Positions 37,346-51,084 of a stretch of 64,000 nt of DNA are shown piece by piece. Position 1 is the first letter of the stretch; each line of letters begins with the position of its first letter. The notes under the pieces were generated by a model that saw only the letters and a list, made by a program, of their open reading frames with translations, was not told where the DNA came from and did not search any database. The translations under genes and the position numbers were made by a program. Source of the stretch: Paragyromitra xinjiangensis (Eukaryota; Ascomycota; Pezizomycetes; Pezizales; Discinaceae); the NCBI GenBank assembly GCA_038503065.1, contig JBCAMK010000008.1, positions 1,674,001-1,738,000 on the forward strand. The letters run 5' to 3'.

Positions 37346-38138
37346 TTAATGTGACTTTCATGGATGAAAGATATGGTGGTGGGTGGTGGGTATGATCAGT
37401 ACATTAGCTGGTGGGATGAAAATATGGTAACGGAATGAAAGTAATTCTTCTGTGGAATGTTTTTGGACTCCTGCCTTTCTGGGCTGTGGCCCTTGGTGAC
37501 GTCCTCCAAGTATCGGATTTAAGTGACTACTCTTTAGTCATTTTACTAACCTGCTTATAATTACCCACTGTGATATCAGTCAGTAGCAATTGCACTCTGA
37601 AAGCTTGCGTGGGCAGGATATAACATCAGGCAGGTACAAAACGGATGGGTTAGATATCTGTGTCGTGAAATCAAGAAACCTGGGTCCTAACGGTAATGTC
37701 TTGAGTTGGGGAATCGAAGTAGTTTTTTGGTCGAGGTATGGGGTTTATAGAGTTTGGCCTCTTTAAGTAGGTATATAGGTGATAAAATTTACCCGTGATG
37801 AGAATTGATTGGATTCCTATCGCCATCGTGGGATTACTTCACCCTGAACCTTAATCTAGGAGATTGACGAGCGATTATAATCCATAAACGATCACTCGAT
37901 AGCTCGTGGTTGGAGGTGTTTGCCTAACCTGACACAGAACAGGGGACGGCGCTCTTCAGCACTAGGAGGTGGTATTCGCATGCTATTTGCTTAGCTTCTT
38001 CTAGTCGTGTCTGGTGATACGCAGTTTCATGTGATCAAAGTGTGCATCTCACGTCAAATTAATATGAAGACGCAATGCAGACATCCTACCCCGGAAGCCC
38101 ATCAATATTTACTTATAATCCATGTGAACTCCAGCATC
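37346..38138. other. Convergent intergenic region
   Basis: This lies between the 3' ends of the PEX22-like gene and the alcohol oxidase. No gene is supported; it should hold both terminators. Confidence 0.45.
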
Positions 38139-40851
38139 CTATTCACCAGAACGATTCTCCTCCTTCCTCAACTCTTTCACTAACCCCCTAGCAATCCAAT
38201 GGCTTATTGCCATTGTTGTAATCATCGGATTCACCCCACTTGCGCTTGGAAACACGCTCGCATCGCTCACGTATAGCCCTTCCGTCCCCCATACCCTTCC
38301 CCTCGGATCCACCACGCTAACCTGCTCACTACTGCCCATCCTACAAGTCCCCATCTGGTGGGCACTCGCAAAGCCTGCCTGCGGGGTTGGTAGACCATAG
38401 TTCTCGAGCTTCTTCAACCAACGTTGGAATCGTTTATCGTTGATCCCTGGGTCTTCGAACAATTTGTCCTCCACTTCCTCTGAGGGTTTCAGGTTCTCGC
38501 TCCAGAATAATGTTCCGACTACGGTTTCCAATTCTGCTGCTTCCTCTGCTTCCTCTTGCTCAAGCTCCGCTGCACTTGGGTGTCTTTTGAAAGGCGGCAT
38601 TCCAGCGGTGTAGGGTACAATTTCTTCCGCACCTTGGACATACAGAATTTTTACCAGTGCCATCACGCCCTTCAACAGTAATGCCCTATCACTCTCACTA
38701 GGTGTATACTTGAACCTCGGCAATCCTTTGTCGTCACAATAAACTTCCCCCGTATCTTTCTCCTTTAGGATGCAGATAAAACTTCCCGCTTTACGGTAGT
38801 TGAGAATATATTTCTTCAACTGTACCGAAGAATGGAACGGCAATGGTCGCATCCAGACGAGGGGGGGCATGATAGACGTTTCGATCTTAACACCATGCCC
38901 GAGACCGTCAAGATTCTCAAATTCCATGCAGGCTGTTGTAAGGGCAGAGCCCTCCCAGGGATTTGTGGGCGTTAGGAAGTAGGCAGATAGCATGGAGACG
39001 GGATGAACGTGGAGGTTTTTGCCGATGTTTGGGTTCTAATCTGGGTATCAGCATGCGTTGAAAGAGGGGGATATATGATACGTACGGTTAATCCACTTCG
39101 AAGGAGGACACAGGGTGAATGCATAGTGCCACTACTGATGACCACCTTTTTGGCTTTTATGGTGACTTTGATGCCAGGGCTGCCTTTTTTCTTGCCCCAA
39201 ATCCCTTCTACTCCGATAGCTTTGGATTTGGCGCTATCGGAAAATAAGACTCGCTCTACATAGAAGTCTTGTATGAATTCTGCGCCAGCCTTCGCAGCGT
39301 CTGGAAGCCATGTTTGAGTTCTGCAATAGCGACGTTAATATCTTGATCGTTATGGAAAGAAGATTCAGAGCTCACTCACGTTCCCATCTTTCGCCCCTCT
39401 CCGCTCTCTCTACAACCGCAACCAAAGCAACAATAACCATCAGAGTGCATTCGGCTCGAATTGGCTGACTCCGAAGAGTCTTCGCCATCGATAGCAGCAC
39501 CGGTATTTTGCGGGACTGTGATTGCGCGGTACCCTAGTTTTCTGGATCCTTCTAGAATGACTGAATTTCGGTGGTTGTGGACAATGTTGGAAGTTACTCC
39601 CATGCGTTTACATACACTGTTGATTGTTACTATTTTCTTAGATGAGAGAGAGTGGGCTGTGAAGGCTTACTAGTCGAGACAGTCCTGATAGTCGTTTGAA
39701 AGAAAGAAGGGGAGGCCATGTTCTTTAGCCCACTCTTCGCGGACGTAACCTTGGGTCTGTTCTCTGTATCAGCTTTTATTCGCTATAAATTCAAGGTCTA
39801 GGGCTATATCATACCTGTAAGCTAGCACACCAATTAATAGCGCCACCGCCTCCAAAGGTCGATCCAGTTACGCAAATTAAGCTTCCGTCGTCGCTCGGCC
39901 ACACCATGTTATTTTCAAAAAGCTCACTCATTGCCTTCTGTTCTGGTAGTGGTAATTGATCTGTACGGTACCTAAAATTAATTATGCCATGTGAGCAACT
40001 CTCGATGTAGTAGGTGAGTAGGACTGACCATATCCCCTTCTCTACAACAATGACTTTGAATCCTTCCTCCGCAAGCCTCTTTGCAACAACGGCACCTCCA
40101 CAACCAGATCCTACTATCACGACATCACACTTGAGTTCTCTTGCCTCTTTATCTTCTTCTCTTTTATCTTCTTCTCCTTCCTTTATCGTATCAAACTCCA
40201 TAAATTTAAATTTGTAAAAACCCCGCTTCCCATCGTCCTCCTCCTCAATGATGCCACCATCCATGCTTCGTCCAGATTTAGCGACATAACCAATTGCACC
40301 ATATAGCACATCTTGCGGTATACTCTTTGACCAAGCCATATGTGTAATCGAGACAACAGTCTTAGTGAACGCCCGTATAGGCGGAAATAGAACAGTACTT
40401 TTAGCATTCAACCACGAGAGAAGCAGCTGTTCACGAACTTTCGCAGGCTGAAGGTGAAACGGCGTGATTGAGTACGTCAATAGTAAACACCCGGGAATTG
40501 AGCTAACCACCAAAAGATCAGTGTGGGTCCTACGTAAAACAGGAATATGATGAATTATACGAACTTTAATAAGTTCAAGACCACACCAAACTTCCCTATC
40601 ACCACCGCCGGAAGCGTTGCTAAAACCCCCTCGAAATATGTCTTGAATTGCGGGTTGGTGTAGTTTGCTTCGTTCAGCGCGAGAGCTCTGATATGTTCTT
40701 GTGGAATGTCGGGAGGTGAGTCGGTGAGGATCGTGGAGATTTCTTCCGGGGAGAGTGTAGAGATTATGGTTGAGGTGATGGAGTAGAATGTTAGCCATTG
40801 GGAGGGGGTTAGGATGTTTGAGAAGTTGTGGGGGTTTTCTGGAGATGCCAT
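38139..40851 (-). CDS. Long-chain fatty alcohol oxidase (GMC/FAO family)
   Basis: Seven exons on the minus strand (40851-40565, 40529-40029, 39971-39815, 39756-39671, 39616-39380, 39320-39086, 39035-38139) join in phase to 799 residues. The first donor (GTTCGT) is weak but is required for phase. A dinucleotide-binding motif DVVIVGSGCGGAVVAKRL lies near residue 231. Family hallmarks follow: GSTFGGGGAINWCASLQ, YCCFGCGC, WLPDAAKAGAEFI, VVISSGTMHSPCVLL, IGKNLHVHPVSM, and at the C-terminus GFASAHQMGTCRMG, LYVSDASVFPSASGVNPM and AISHWIARG with the catalytic His region. The enzyme oxidises long-chain alcohols to aldehydes with FAD, releasing H2O2, in omega-oxidation of fatty acids and alkanes, usually in membranes or peroxisomes. 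A hydrophobic stretch near 105-125 could be a membrane anchor. Confidence 0.9.
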
Positions 40852-43800
40852 GATATCCAGAGGCTGTGGATTTTTCTGGGAGGGAGTTTCGAGGGATTGG
40901 ATATATTGGACTGGGGTGTTATAGGCGCTATTATATATCTATAACTGGTAGAGTGGAGCGGAGGAGTTGAAATGTCCGTGACACCTAGGCTAGAGCTAAG
41001 CGTGGTATGTCCTGTCTCAGCGTGTGTTGACTTCAAGTCACGTATGTGTACCCGTACTCTATAGAACACAGTAAGAATTTTTTTGGTGACCCCAAGGTTT
41101 CTATAATTGACTGGCTAATGATACGCGAGCAAGCTATTTAGAATGAGTCTTGATTCTTTATAGAGTGGTAATAGTTTTCATTGTTTAAGTGTTCGGGTTA
41201 GATGGATATGGATGCACATTGATTATTCTGTTGATGCCATTGTTTCAATCCTGGGTCGGAATTGCGGGGTCGTTAGCTGGGGCTTGTTTTAGTTAGACTA
41301 GCTCTGGATCACCCGTGCCGGGATGTTAGTCACCAAGGTTCATGATGTTGATCTTAAGCGAGAATCATTGCTATCGTCGAGCGATGGCTTGGCGAGTGAT
41401 TGATTGTGATTAATAGGTGGCTAGCCGATAGGTGAGCTACTCTAGAACCTCTCTGTTTAAAGGCTGTGCATGCTGCTAAGTGGTGGTGCCTAGCAACTGA
41501 CAGCCGCTACTTACTCGCCGTTGGTACTCTACTACAGCAAGGAGTGGACGAATTCATATTGTGATCAAGCTACCTCTGCGGGGCGTAGACAGTAAGGCAA
41601 GCAGATATAGGCAGTGGTACAATAAACACAACGTTAACAGGTCGACAAAGCCCAATTTTAATAGTGTTGCGTGAATAGTCGAGTGACATCTCATGGTCAC
41701 GCTAGGGCTAGGGTAATCTCAAGGGGTTGCCAAGCCATGGTTAGAATTTCGATTGAGGACTGGATAAACACGGATTTGTGGAATACATAGTAGCAGGAGG
41801 CTCCTGTTGGATGGGTCTAACTAAATACTTTGGTTTTTAGGGATATTTGGATTGGGAATGATTGTAGTTAATCTTCTATGGGGCGGTTTGGGGTGCCTGG
41901 TGCTGCATATTACAACCTTTCCCTCAATGTTGATGGCTGGTGTGTATCTTCGTTCACCATCTCGATTTGCGCCAAATAAACATAATTCATCTCGGCAGAA
42001 CGTGAACAAGGTGCTGTCTATAGGATCAAGTTGAAGTATAACCTCATTTCAATGGATGAATTTGTTACTTCTATCGAAAAGTGGACTATGCGGGTGAGGA
42101 GGCTGTGTTCTTGTCTTCTTGTTCGCTTTTCAAATTGCCTAGGCTTACTAAAGTCGTTTCTTGTTTTGTGAATTCGGGTGAGGCGGTAATTTTCTGGAGG
42201 GTAGTGCTAGCCTAATGCTTTTACGAGGAGGTAGAAGTAAGATAACTCTGCGATTATGCCCACCCTGACCTATGAAAGTATGACCAGCTTAGTTAAAGTT
42301 TTGGTAATGGTGTAGTAATATGTGGCCAAAGTAGTCGCCGAGGTGTTTTCAGAAGGAAGTTTGTGTGGGATCCAAAATAGGTATCCTGACGGGATATGAT
42401 AGAAGACTTTGGGATGTCAGATTGGTACTGGAACGGTGGTCTTCCGGGTTGAATTATATGCACTAAGGCTGGGTACTGGGTTGTTGCAGGCTAGACGTAA
42501 CGTAGTAAAGTTGATAAGATCCTGGAAAGCTTATCTTGACGATATATCGAAAGTAAAGTGTTTTCATGTAAGGGGTATTTCAGTTCTGATGGTTTTTGAT
42601 TGGTATTCATAGTGGTTTCCGATATCGCTTAGTGTTTAGTTCGTTTCTGTAGGGGTTGGGTGAGATTACAGTTGCGGTAGAGGTTTTTTCGGAGTAATAA
42701 GAACGGAAAACCCCTTTTGCCATTAAATTACATGGAAAGCTTCCTTTTACTTGTGGTATGGAGTATCACTCGTTTGCAGCCGTCTAGGGGCGTCGAGAAA
42801 TATCTTCTAACAGATGAGCCATCCAGCTCGATTACATACTGTTCGGTGTTTTGTCCTTCGAGCCACAGAGCTGCCTATTGCTTTTGGCTCTACTACTTCA
42901 TCTATACACGGCGCAACTGTGAAACGTGTGAGTTTGGAGGCACTCTCTTAGTAGAGGGGCTGGTGCTTAACTAGTAGCCGAGAGGTGCTAGCTAGGGGGA
43001 ACATGGTTTGCATGCTTATGACTCCGTCAGTTAAGCAAACAGTGGTGGGTCATATGCTGACTTCTTATTATCATAAACTGGAGGTAATTATTGGGTAGCT
43101 AGCTAAATTCTAAGAAATTGCCTAAGTACCATCCACAATGCAAGTAGTCAACCTTTAGAGTACTAGTTTCCTTATATCCAACTTCCCAATCCCCGCCCTA
43201 AAACCGAAATATATTAGAGGTGATGCAAAGCCAGACCCCGACTTGAATTCCACAAATATCACCTGTAGCTCAGGTGTATCGGTTGAAATTGCATTCCAAA
43301 CCCGGTTTTCTAAAACAGAAGGTGAGGTGACGAGAAACAACGCTAGAACTAGTGTTTTTCCCCACGCTCGGTTCTTAGCTAAAGTCTTATGATCTGCAAG
43401 TACATACCGGGCCGAATCGAAACGTAATAGTTTCCAAGATCCGCACCGGAAGGGGCCGAGGGAGATTGTTTGTTTTTTTTCGATAGCATCATTTGCATGG
43501 GTAGTTGCATGTGCAGGGTTGCTGTCAGGGCGTTGTGCTTTTTAGTAAGCTTGTTCGTGATAGGTAGCTGCCTTGAGAGTAGGAGATTTGGGTGGTACTG
43601 AGAGGCGTGTTTCGGTAAGAAGACGCCAGATTAGCTGGTTGGGTATATATACGTATTCTGTGTGGCAGATTCCCATCTTCGAGGGCTAGCTTGGCGTTAA
43701 TGTAGATATCTATTGGTTGATCATATAGGAAATCCTATGGATTTAATGACCGGATTCTGCATAAAAATGGAGGAGCTGAGTTTAGCTAGAATGGGTATTA

Positions 43801-44273
43801 CCAAAGCTAGATGGTGGTTTTCAAATGAAGTCTCTCGTATCTTCGTTCTAATCTGGAAACTACGAAAAAGCAGCCCTCGGCTAATCTATGACAAAAATCC
43901 GATAGTATTTAAGCATGAAATAAGGTTTGAATCATCTGCAGACCTACATGAACCTGCAGAGCTAATATTTAGAGTTTTTCAAGCCACCAATAGGTTTACC
44001 TCATCGACAGTACCTTGCTGATAGTACAGTATCTTATCAGTGGGTCCCCTAGATGTATGATGCCCGATCCTTGCAGAGTTGTGTAAAGTTTCCCTCTTCC
44101 ATGAACCAGTAGAGTAGAGTGAATGATGTTAATTGCTAGACAGGCGCCCTAAGCGGGTAGTGGTGACACTTGGCCACTTGGGGATATGTATCCGATTACC
44201 TTGAATAGGTGTTACCGAGGTTTCTACAATCTTATTTGCTGTTGATGTAGGGCAACATTTATGTGGCGAGGCT

Positions 44274-44740
44274 CTATCGCATCACTGGGGAATGTTTGGA
44301 GAACAGCATTTCGACTTGAATTGCCCATTCTAAAGTAACGAGCACCGGTGGTGGTATTGCGCCCGTCGGCCGCTCATCTACCCCACATCCAGGGATTCTT
44401 ACAGTTATTTCGTTTAGCTCCCCGAAAAACATACATGTAGCCGAGGAGATCATAGGACGTGGTGCCACGGTGTGGGCCGTGTGATACTAGGGCGGTTAGC
44501 ATCAGCCACTGAAGATCCCGCTCGTAGTTCCGACAGTAAGAGATGGGATTGGTCGGCTGCTCTAAATACTGTGGCATTTGCAAACGCAAGATGTCGCATG
44601 TTTCTTTGGTTAAACCTTAAAAATGCAATTTGCGGGGAAGATACACGTTGGCCCTCTCGGTCGGCACCGAGGACGCTTTTTGGCAGGTCGACAATAATGA
44701 ATCTTCCGACTAGCACATGCGGGTAGGCTCTCAGCTTCAC
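44274..44740 (-). pseudogene. Decayed coding-like region in three frames
   Basis: Overlapping minus-strand frames each carry protein-like sequence in turn: LRAYPHVLVGRFIIVDLPKS and NMRHLAFANATVFRAADQ in one, LLGYMYVFRGAKRNN in the next, MISSATCMFFGELNEITVRI and GAIPPPVLVTLEWAIQVEM in the third. Reading them in order requires at least one frameshift. No start or splice sites are convincing, and I do not recognise the family. Confidence 0.3.
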
Positions 44741-45156
44741 AACTTGATCGTGATCTCCTCACATAAGCTTATCAACCTTAAGATTGAAGACATTCCAAAA
44801 TTTGCAATGGGGTTGGATCTCGCCGTTTGCCAAGGGCTTGGGTGCCCCCACCTAGATAACTTAATACGACCGTTGGAAGAGCTATCATAATTGACGTAGG
44901 CGATGAGTTCTGGAATGAGAGATTTAGCTAATGACTACTGTAAGTGGATGGTGGCTAAATAGCGGAGTCGACGAATCATCTAGGGAGAATATGAAGTCTC
45001 ATGACAATTCGACGACTGCTTTCTTGGCGTTTCTGCTTATCGTGGGCATCCCTAGGAGTTCTTCTAGAATATCGAAACGTGTAGTTATGACATCTAAAGC
45101 TTGGATGGATTTCGACTCGTGGAATTTTTACTCCTAATGTTTAGATGTTTGCTGAT

Positions 45157-45179
45157 TATCATCTAAAGGTTAGATGATA
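45157..45179. repeat. Perfect 10-bp hairpin
   Basis: TATCATCTAA, a three-base loop AGG, then TTAGATGATA. Similar imperfect units occur nearby (CATCTAAAGCTTGGATG at about 45089; CCTAAGCCTAAAGCCTAGG just downstream). Role unknown. Confidence 0.5.
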
Positions 45180-45969
45180 CCTAAGCCTAAAGCCTAGGTG
45201 ATATATCATCTTTTGACAACGACAGCGTAAGTAAGAGTTGACTATAGACTTTTGAATTGGCTGTTAATATTCAGCTCCGTTATTACAATCGTACCTGGCT
45301 GAGGAAGCTATCAAATGTGTATGGAATTATACGGTAGACCATTTGTTTTTTCTGTGAAACTTTACTGACAGACCGTAGGAGCGAATGAACATCCTCATCG
45401 GTATACAGTCATAATTAAAGGTGCCTGCCAAGCATTGCCAATGCTGTGGCTTCTACTGTCGAACGCATACTATATCCTGGACCGACGTTGGTGGAGATGT
45501 TTGCCCCTGCAGTTACATTAAACACCGTACTAAAATAGCGACCCCACAATAGTTTACAAGGCTATTTTCTAGGATCCGAACCTTCCATATCGAGGTAAAT
45601 CCAGCGTTTGAACGATAACGGCATGACCCGAAGTCTTCTAATTTTGTTCTTCATTGAGTTCACAACGACTATTCCAATAGATCCTGCCGCCGCGATATCC
45701 ACTATGCTTGGTGGAAGCCGTAATATCATGACAATACAGAGATAGCCAATACGCGGGTTGGGCCGCTGGAGCAGTGTCCGAGATGCTGTTTTCTTGGCTG
45801 CTGTATCATTATCTCTCTTAATTCAGAATGTGAGATTTCATGAGATTCGAGGTATAAATACAACCCCTTCGAATGTCTTTTTGTTTCCTTCTCATCCACT
45901 CTACAAGTGTCTTTCTCAGTCTTTCACATTTAAAGTTATTTCATCCTCCGTTGGTCTCTAGTCGTCAAT

Positions 45970-47039
45970 ATGAAGCTCGGGTTTTCAGCAATCTTCATGC
46001 TCCTCGCGGTGGCCGCCGCACGAAAGTGTGGTACTCCCGAGCCAACTAAGGAGCAGCTCCAAGTCAGCGCTGAGATGGCCCTACAGGCTGCACAAGACAA
46101 CTCAGTAAATGCATTTGCTGCTGCTGCTACTCTCACCGTCAACGTTTATTTCCATGTTCTACGATCTGGGACGTCCGTGTCTCAGGGAAATATCCCTGAT
46201 TCCCAGCTTCAGGATCAGGTAAGGAATCTTTCTATTAGCCCAAGAGCCCTATTTACTAAATTTCTATGAAACAGTTGGACGTCCTAAACCAAGACTATGC
46301 TTCCGCCGGTATCACCTTCAACCTCCTTGGAACGACCCGTACCACGAACTCCGGCTGGTACAACGATTCCGACGAAACCGCCATGAAGAAAGCCCTTCGC
46401 CAAGGCGACTACAAGACACTCAACGTGTACTTCCAGAACCTTGGAGATGGTCTTCTTGGGTATTGCTACTTCCCCGAGACACAAACCAGCAGCAGTCTGC
46501 TTCTCGATGGTTGCTCTATTCTTTCCACCTCTGTTCCTGGGGGAACTACTACATCGTATAACTTGGGACGTACTGCTACTCATGAGATTGGCCATTGGTT
46601 TGGTAGTTACCCATTCACCTTTGCATGTGGCTTTCGGGTATACTGATTGGGATGATAGGTCTCTACCATACTTTCCAGGGTGGATGTACTGGCGGTGATT
46701 CGGTTTCTGATACTCCGGCTGAGAAGACCGCTACTAGTGGATGTCCTAGCAGCAAGGACACCTGCACTGGTTCTTCGTATCCAGGTAATTTTTAACCATT
46801 CCTTAGTTCGATTTATAGATACCACTCGTTATTTTCCCTCCTGAATCGTGAATGCTGAGGTAATAAACAGGTGTTGACCCGATCCACAACTTCATGGACT
46901 ACGTGAGTATCCTTCGTTCTTCTTTGGGTTGGGGGATTATATACTTACGAATGTCTAGAGCACCGATGTCTGTATGTACGAATTCACACCGGGGCAGATC
47001 ACCAGGATTTTTCAGCAGTTCAATACATACAGGGCTTAG
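45970..47039 (+). CDS. Secreted M43-type zinc metalloprotease
   Basis: Five exons (45970-46218, 46275-46602, 46659-46784, 46871-46902, 46959-47039) join in phase to 271 residues. The start [17 protein letters not shown] is a signal peptide. The mature domain contains [28 protein letters not shown], and the zinc site [13 protein letters not shown] (HExxHxxGxxH), split by intron 2. After it come [14 protein letters not shown] and the Met-turn segment [20 protein letters not shown], both typical of fungal M43B (pappalysin-like) extracellular proteases. Length fits the family. The enzyme should be secreted and cleave extracellular proteins, with two zinc-binding His and a Glu as catalytic residues. 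It is the first of several genes for secreted proteins in this 46-61 kb block. Confidence 0.92.
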
Positions 47040-47214
47040 ACGGTTTGTATATGGTGGTTCGCTTGCTCTTTGGGGTTGGGTTTTTTATAAGGTAGAGTTA
47101 CCGTGGGGATCCTGGAAGCGACAAAAAAGGGTGGTATGGTGCGAGGTATTGGGATATTGATATCTAGACGCGAAAAGGATTTTCTTTGTAACAATCTCGT
47201 GGTCAGATCTAGAA

Positions 47215-47238
47215 GAAAAGAAAAGAAAAGAAAAGAAA
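47215..47238. repeat. GAAAA pentanucleotide microsatellite
   Basis: About five tandem GAAAA units in the 3' flank of the protease gene. Confidence 0.8.
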
Positions 47239-47560
47239 TCGATATTTTCAAAAGAATGTTCTATGTGGTCCACCACTGGGAAGATGAGTATTATTAGGCC
47301 TTTGATGTAGTTTTTCGAGTACGTGTGTCCTCTGTGAGAGTGTCGCCTGTGGTATTGTTAGTACTTGAGTTGGGGTAGTAAGTTGTGGCTAGTAATCATG
47401 TGATTGCGCGCATCATTAAAGTTTGTTTTTTTACTAGGTGTTTCCCATGCGACACAGGCTACATTACGAATGTTTGTATTAGGTCTGTCAGAGGGTGGAG
47501 CATCTGATGTTTTTGTTCTTTAGGTTGTTTCTAAGTCGTTAAGAATGAACTCCTTTGCAG

Positions 47561-47970
47561 CACAACTGTATTGGTACTTTTTCATATTGGCAAAAGTGGA
47601 TTCATGGATCATCCAGCAGCTACTGTAAACAGTACAGCTACAAAGTCTTTGCCAACGTCTGTTTCAAAAACTTCTATACATGTAGCTTCTGCAACTTCAG
47701 CAAAGTTTAATCAAAGCACTATGGCTTCTCAGCCTTCAACATCAACCCGCTTAAATTTGCCATCATCAATTCTGTTAACTCTATCGATACCAACTCCCTC
47801 GAGCCCGCTGGTGTGCGCGCCGGTTTATCCAGTTTAATCAAGATCGACCTCATCGGCTCCACCTGGGCTAACTTCGTCGGCGCCAACTTCATCAAATCAA
47901 TACAAGCTTTGCCAGCACCACCTCTGACTTTTACAACATCTACAAAAACTCCGGTTTCATCTGCTACTAA
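47561..47970 (+). pseudogene. Broken Cys-rich gene, unknown family
   Basis: From a good acceptor (TCCTTTGCAG) at 47560 one frame reads HNCIGTFSYWQKWIHGSS, then YKVFANVCFKNFYTCSFCNF. It is stopped by TAA at 47708-47710, which CAA would give by C-to-T change, and continues in the same frame with FNINPLKFAIINSVNSIDT and AGLSSLIKIDLIGSTWANFV. Near 47900 the protein-like reading moves to another frame (TSFASTTSDFYNIYKNSGF, then ICY and stop). The Cys-rich first half suggests a former small secreted protein, but no signal-peptide exon was found upstream. It sits between two genes for secreted hydrolases. Confidence 0.5.
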
Positions 47971-48528
47971 TATAGCTGCCGTATATAAACCATAGAATAC
48001 CTATATAGATTCTGCTCCGCAAATAATTTCCGAGAGTATTACTTTCATTAATGCTTTGGGCTCGCATAAGGAGCTAGTTGTTTTGTTTTCGTTTTGTTTT
48101 CGTTCTAGTTTTTCTGTTTCTTTATTGTGTTTCACATGCCAACAGATTGGGAATAACAACCCTAACCCTTGTATTCACCCATGATCTACATAATTTAGGT
48201 TTCTATCTAACATCAACCCTCAGAGCATATGTAATTTATTCGGAATTCAAGTAAATTGACCGACCTTAATGGATTAGCCTATCGCACCTATGACACTTCC
48301 ACGGCTCGTGGCTAAAGCCTAACCCAGACCAAGGAATCAAAGTATTATCAGATCCTAGTGGGTGCATGCCTCCAGATTACCGAACATCCCCCGGATTCCC
48401 CACAATGTGCCCCGCGAGTACAGTGTACGGATAAATGCCCACACCTAGTAGGTTCGGTACCGATTGCTCCGGTGCTTCCTATAAGAAAGAAGAAGCAGTG
48501 CTCGAGGATTGAACCTCAAGTCTTGCCC
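47971..48528. other. Intergenic, carboxylesterase upstream region
   Basis: No gene is supported. An open frame continues upstream of the esterase ATG from about 48358 but lacks an ATG start and family similarity, so it is treated as leader. Confidence 0.4.
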
Positions 48529-50678
<2,150 letters not shown>

Positions 50679-51084
50679 TGCCTATACCATGCATGGGCCT
50701 GTTTAAATATCACGTATGTGGCGTTAGTAAAAGGAATGATTAGAATGAGCTGCTTGATTTGTATGATAATCTTTTGCGAATATTAAAAGGGATGTGAGGA
50801 CAACAAAACCTAGGTTTAATAGTGTTTGCAGATAGCTCCCATGTTGGTTACCCAAACTGTCTCCTCTGTTGTTTGGCGGACAGGCAGTAACTGTCGTTGC
50901 CTGGCAACCAAACGAAACAGTTGCTGGTGTAAACACATGACCGCTTACAGCAGGTGCCATAGAGCTCGACGTGCAGAGTACTATCGCGATCCCCCCCCTT
51001 ATGGCCCCTCCCCCCTCCCCCCTCTTCCCTCTATTATCCGTTTCTTTGCGTTGACGCAAACAACAGATAAAAAAGAAAAGAATA
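50679..51084. other. Intergenic with C-rich promoter tract
   Basis: No gene is supported. A strongly pyrimidine-rich stretch (CCCCTCCCCCCTCCCCCCTC-like) at about 50990-51035 lies just upstream of the membrane-protein ATG. Confidence 0.5.

Larger units (their letters stand above)
40852..45969. other. Gene-poor tract of about 5 kb
   Basis: No intact gene is supported. A decayed coding-like region on the minus strand (44274-44740) and a small hairpin cluster near 45.1 kb are listed separately. The last 250 bases should contain the protease promoter. Confidence 0.5.
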
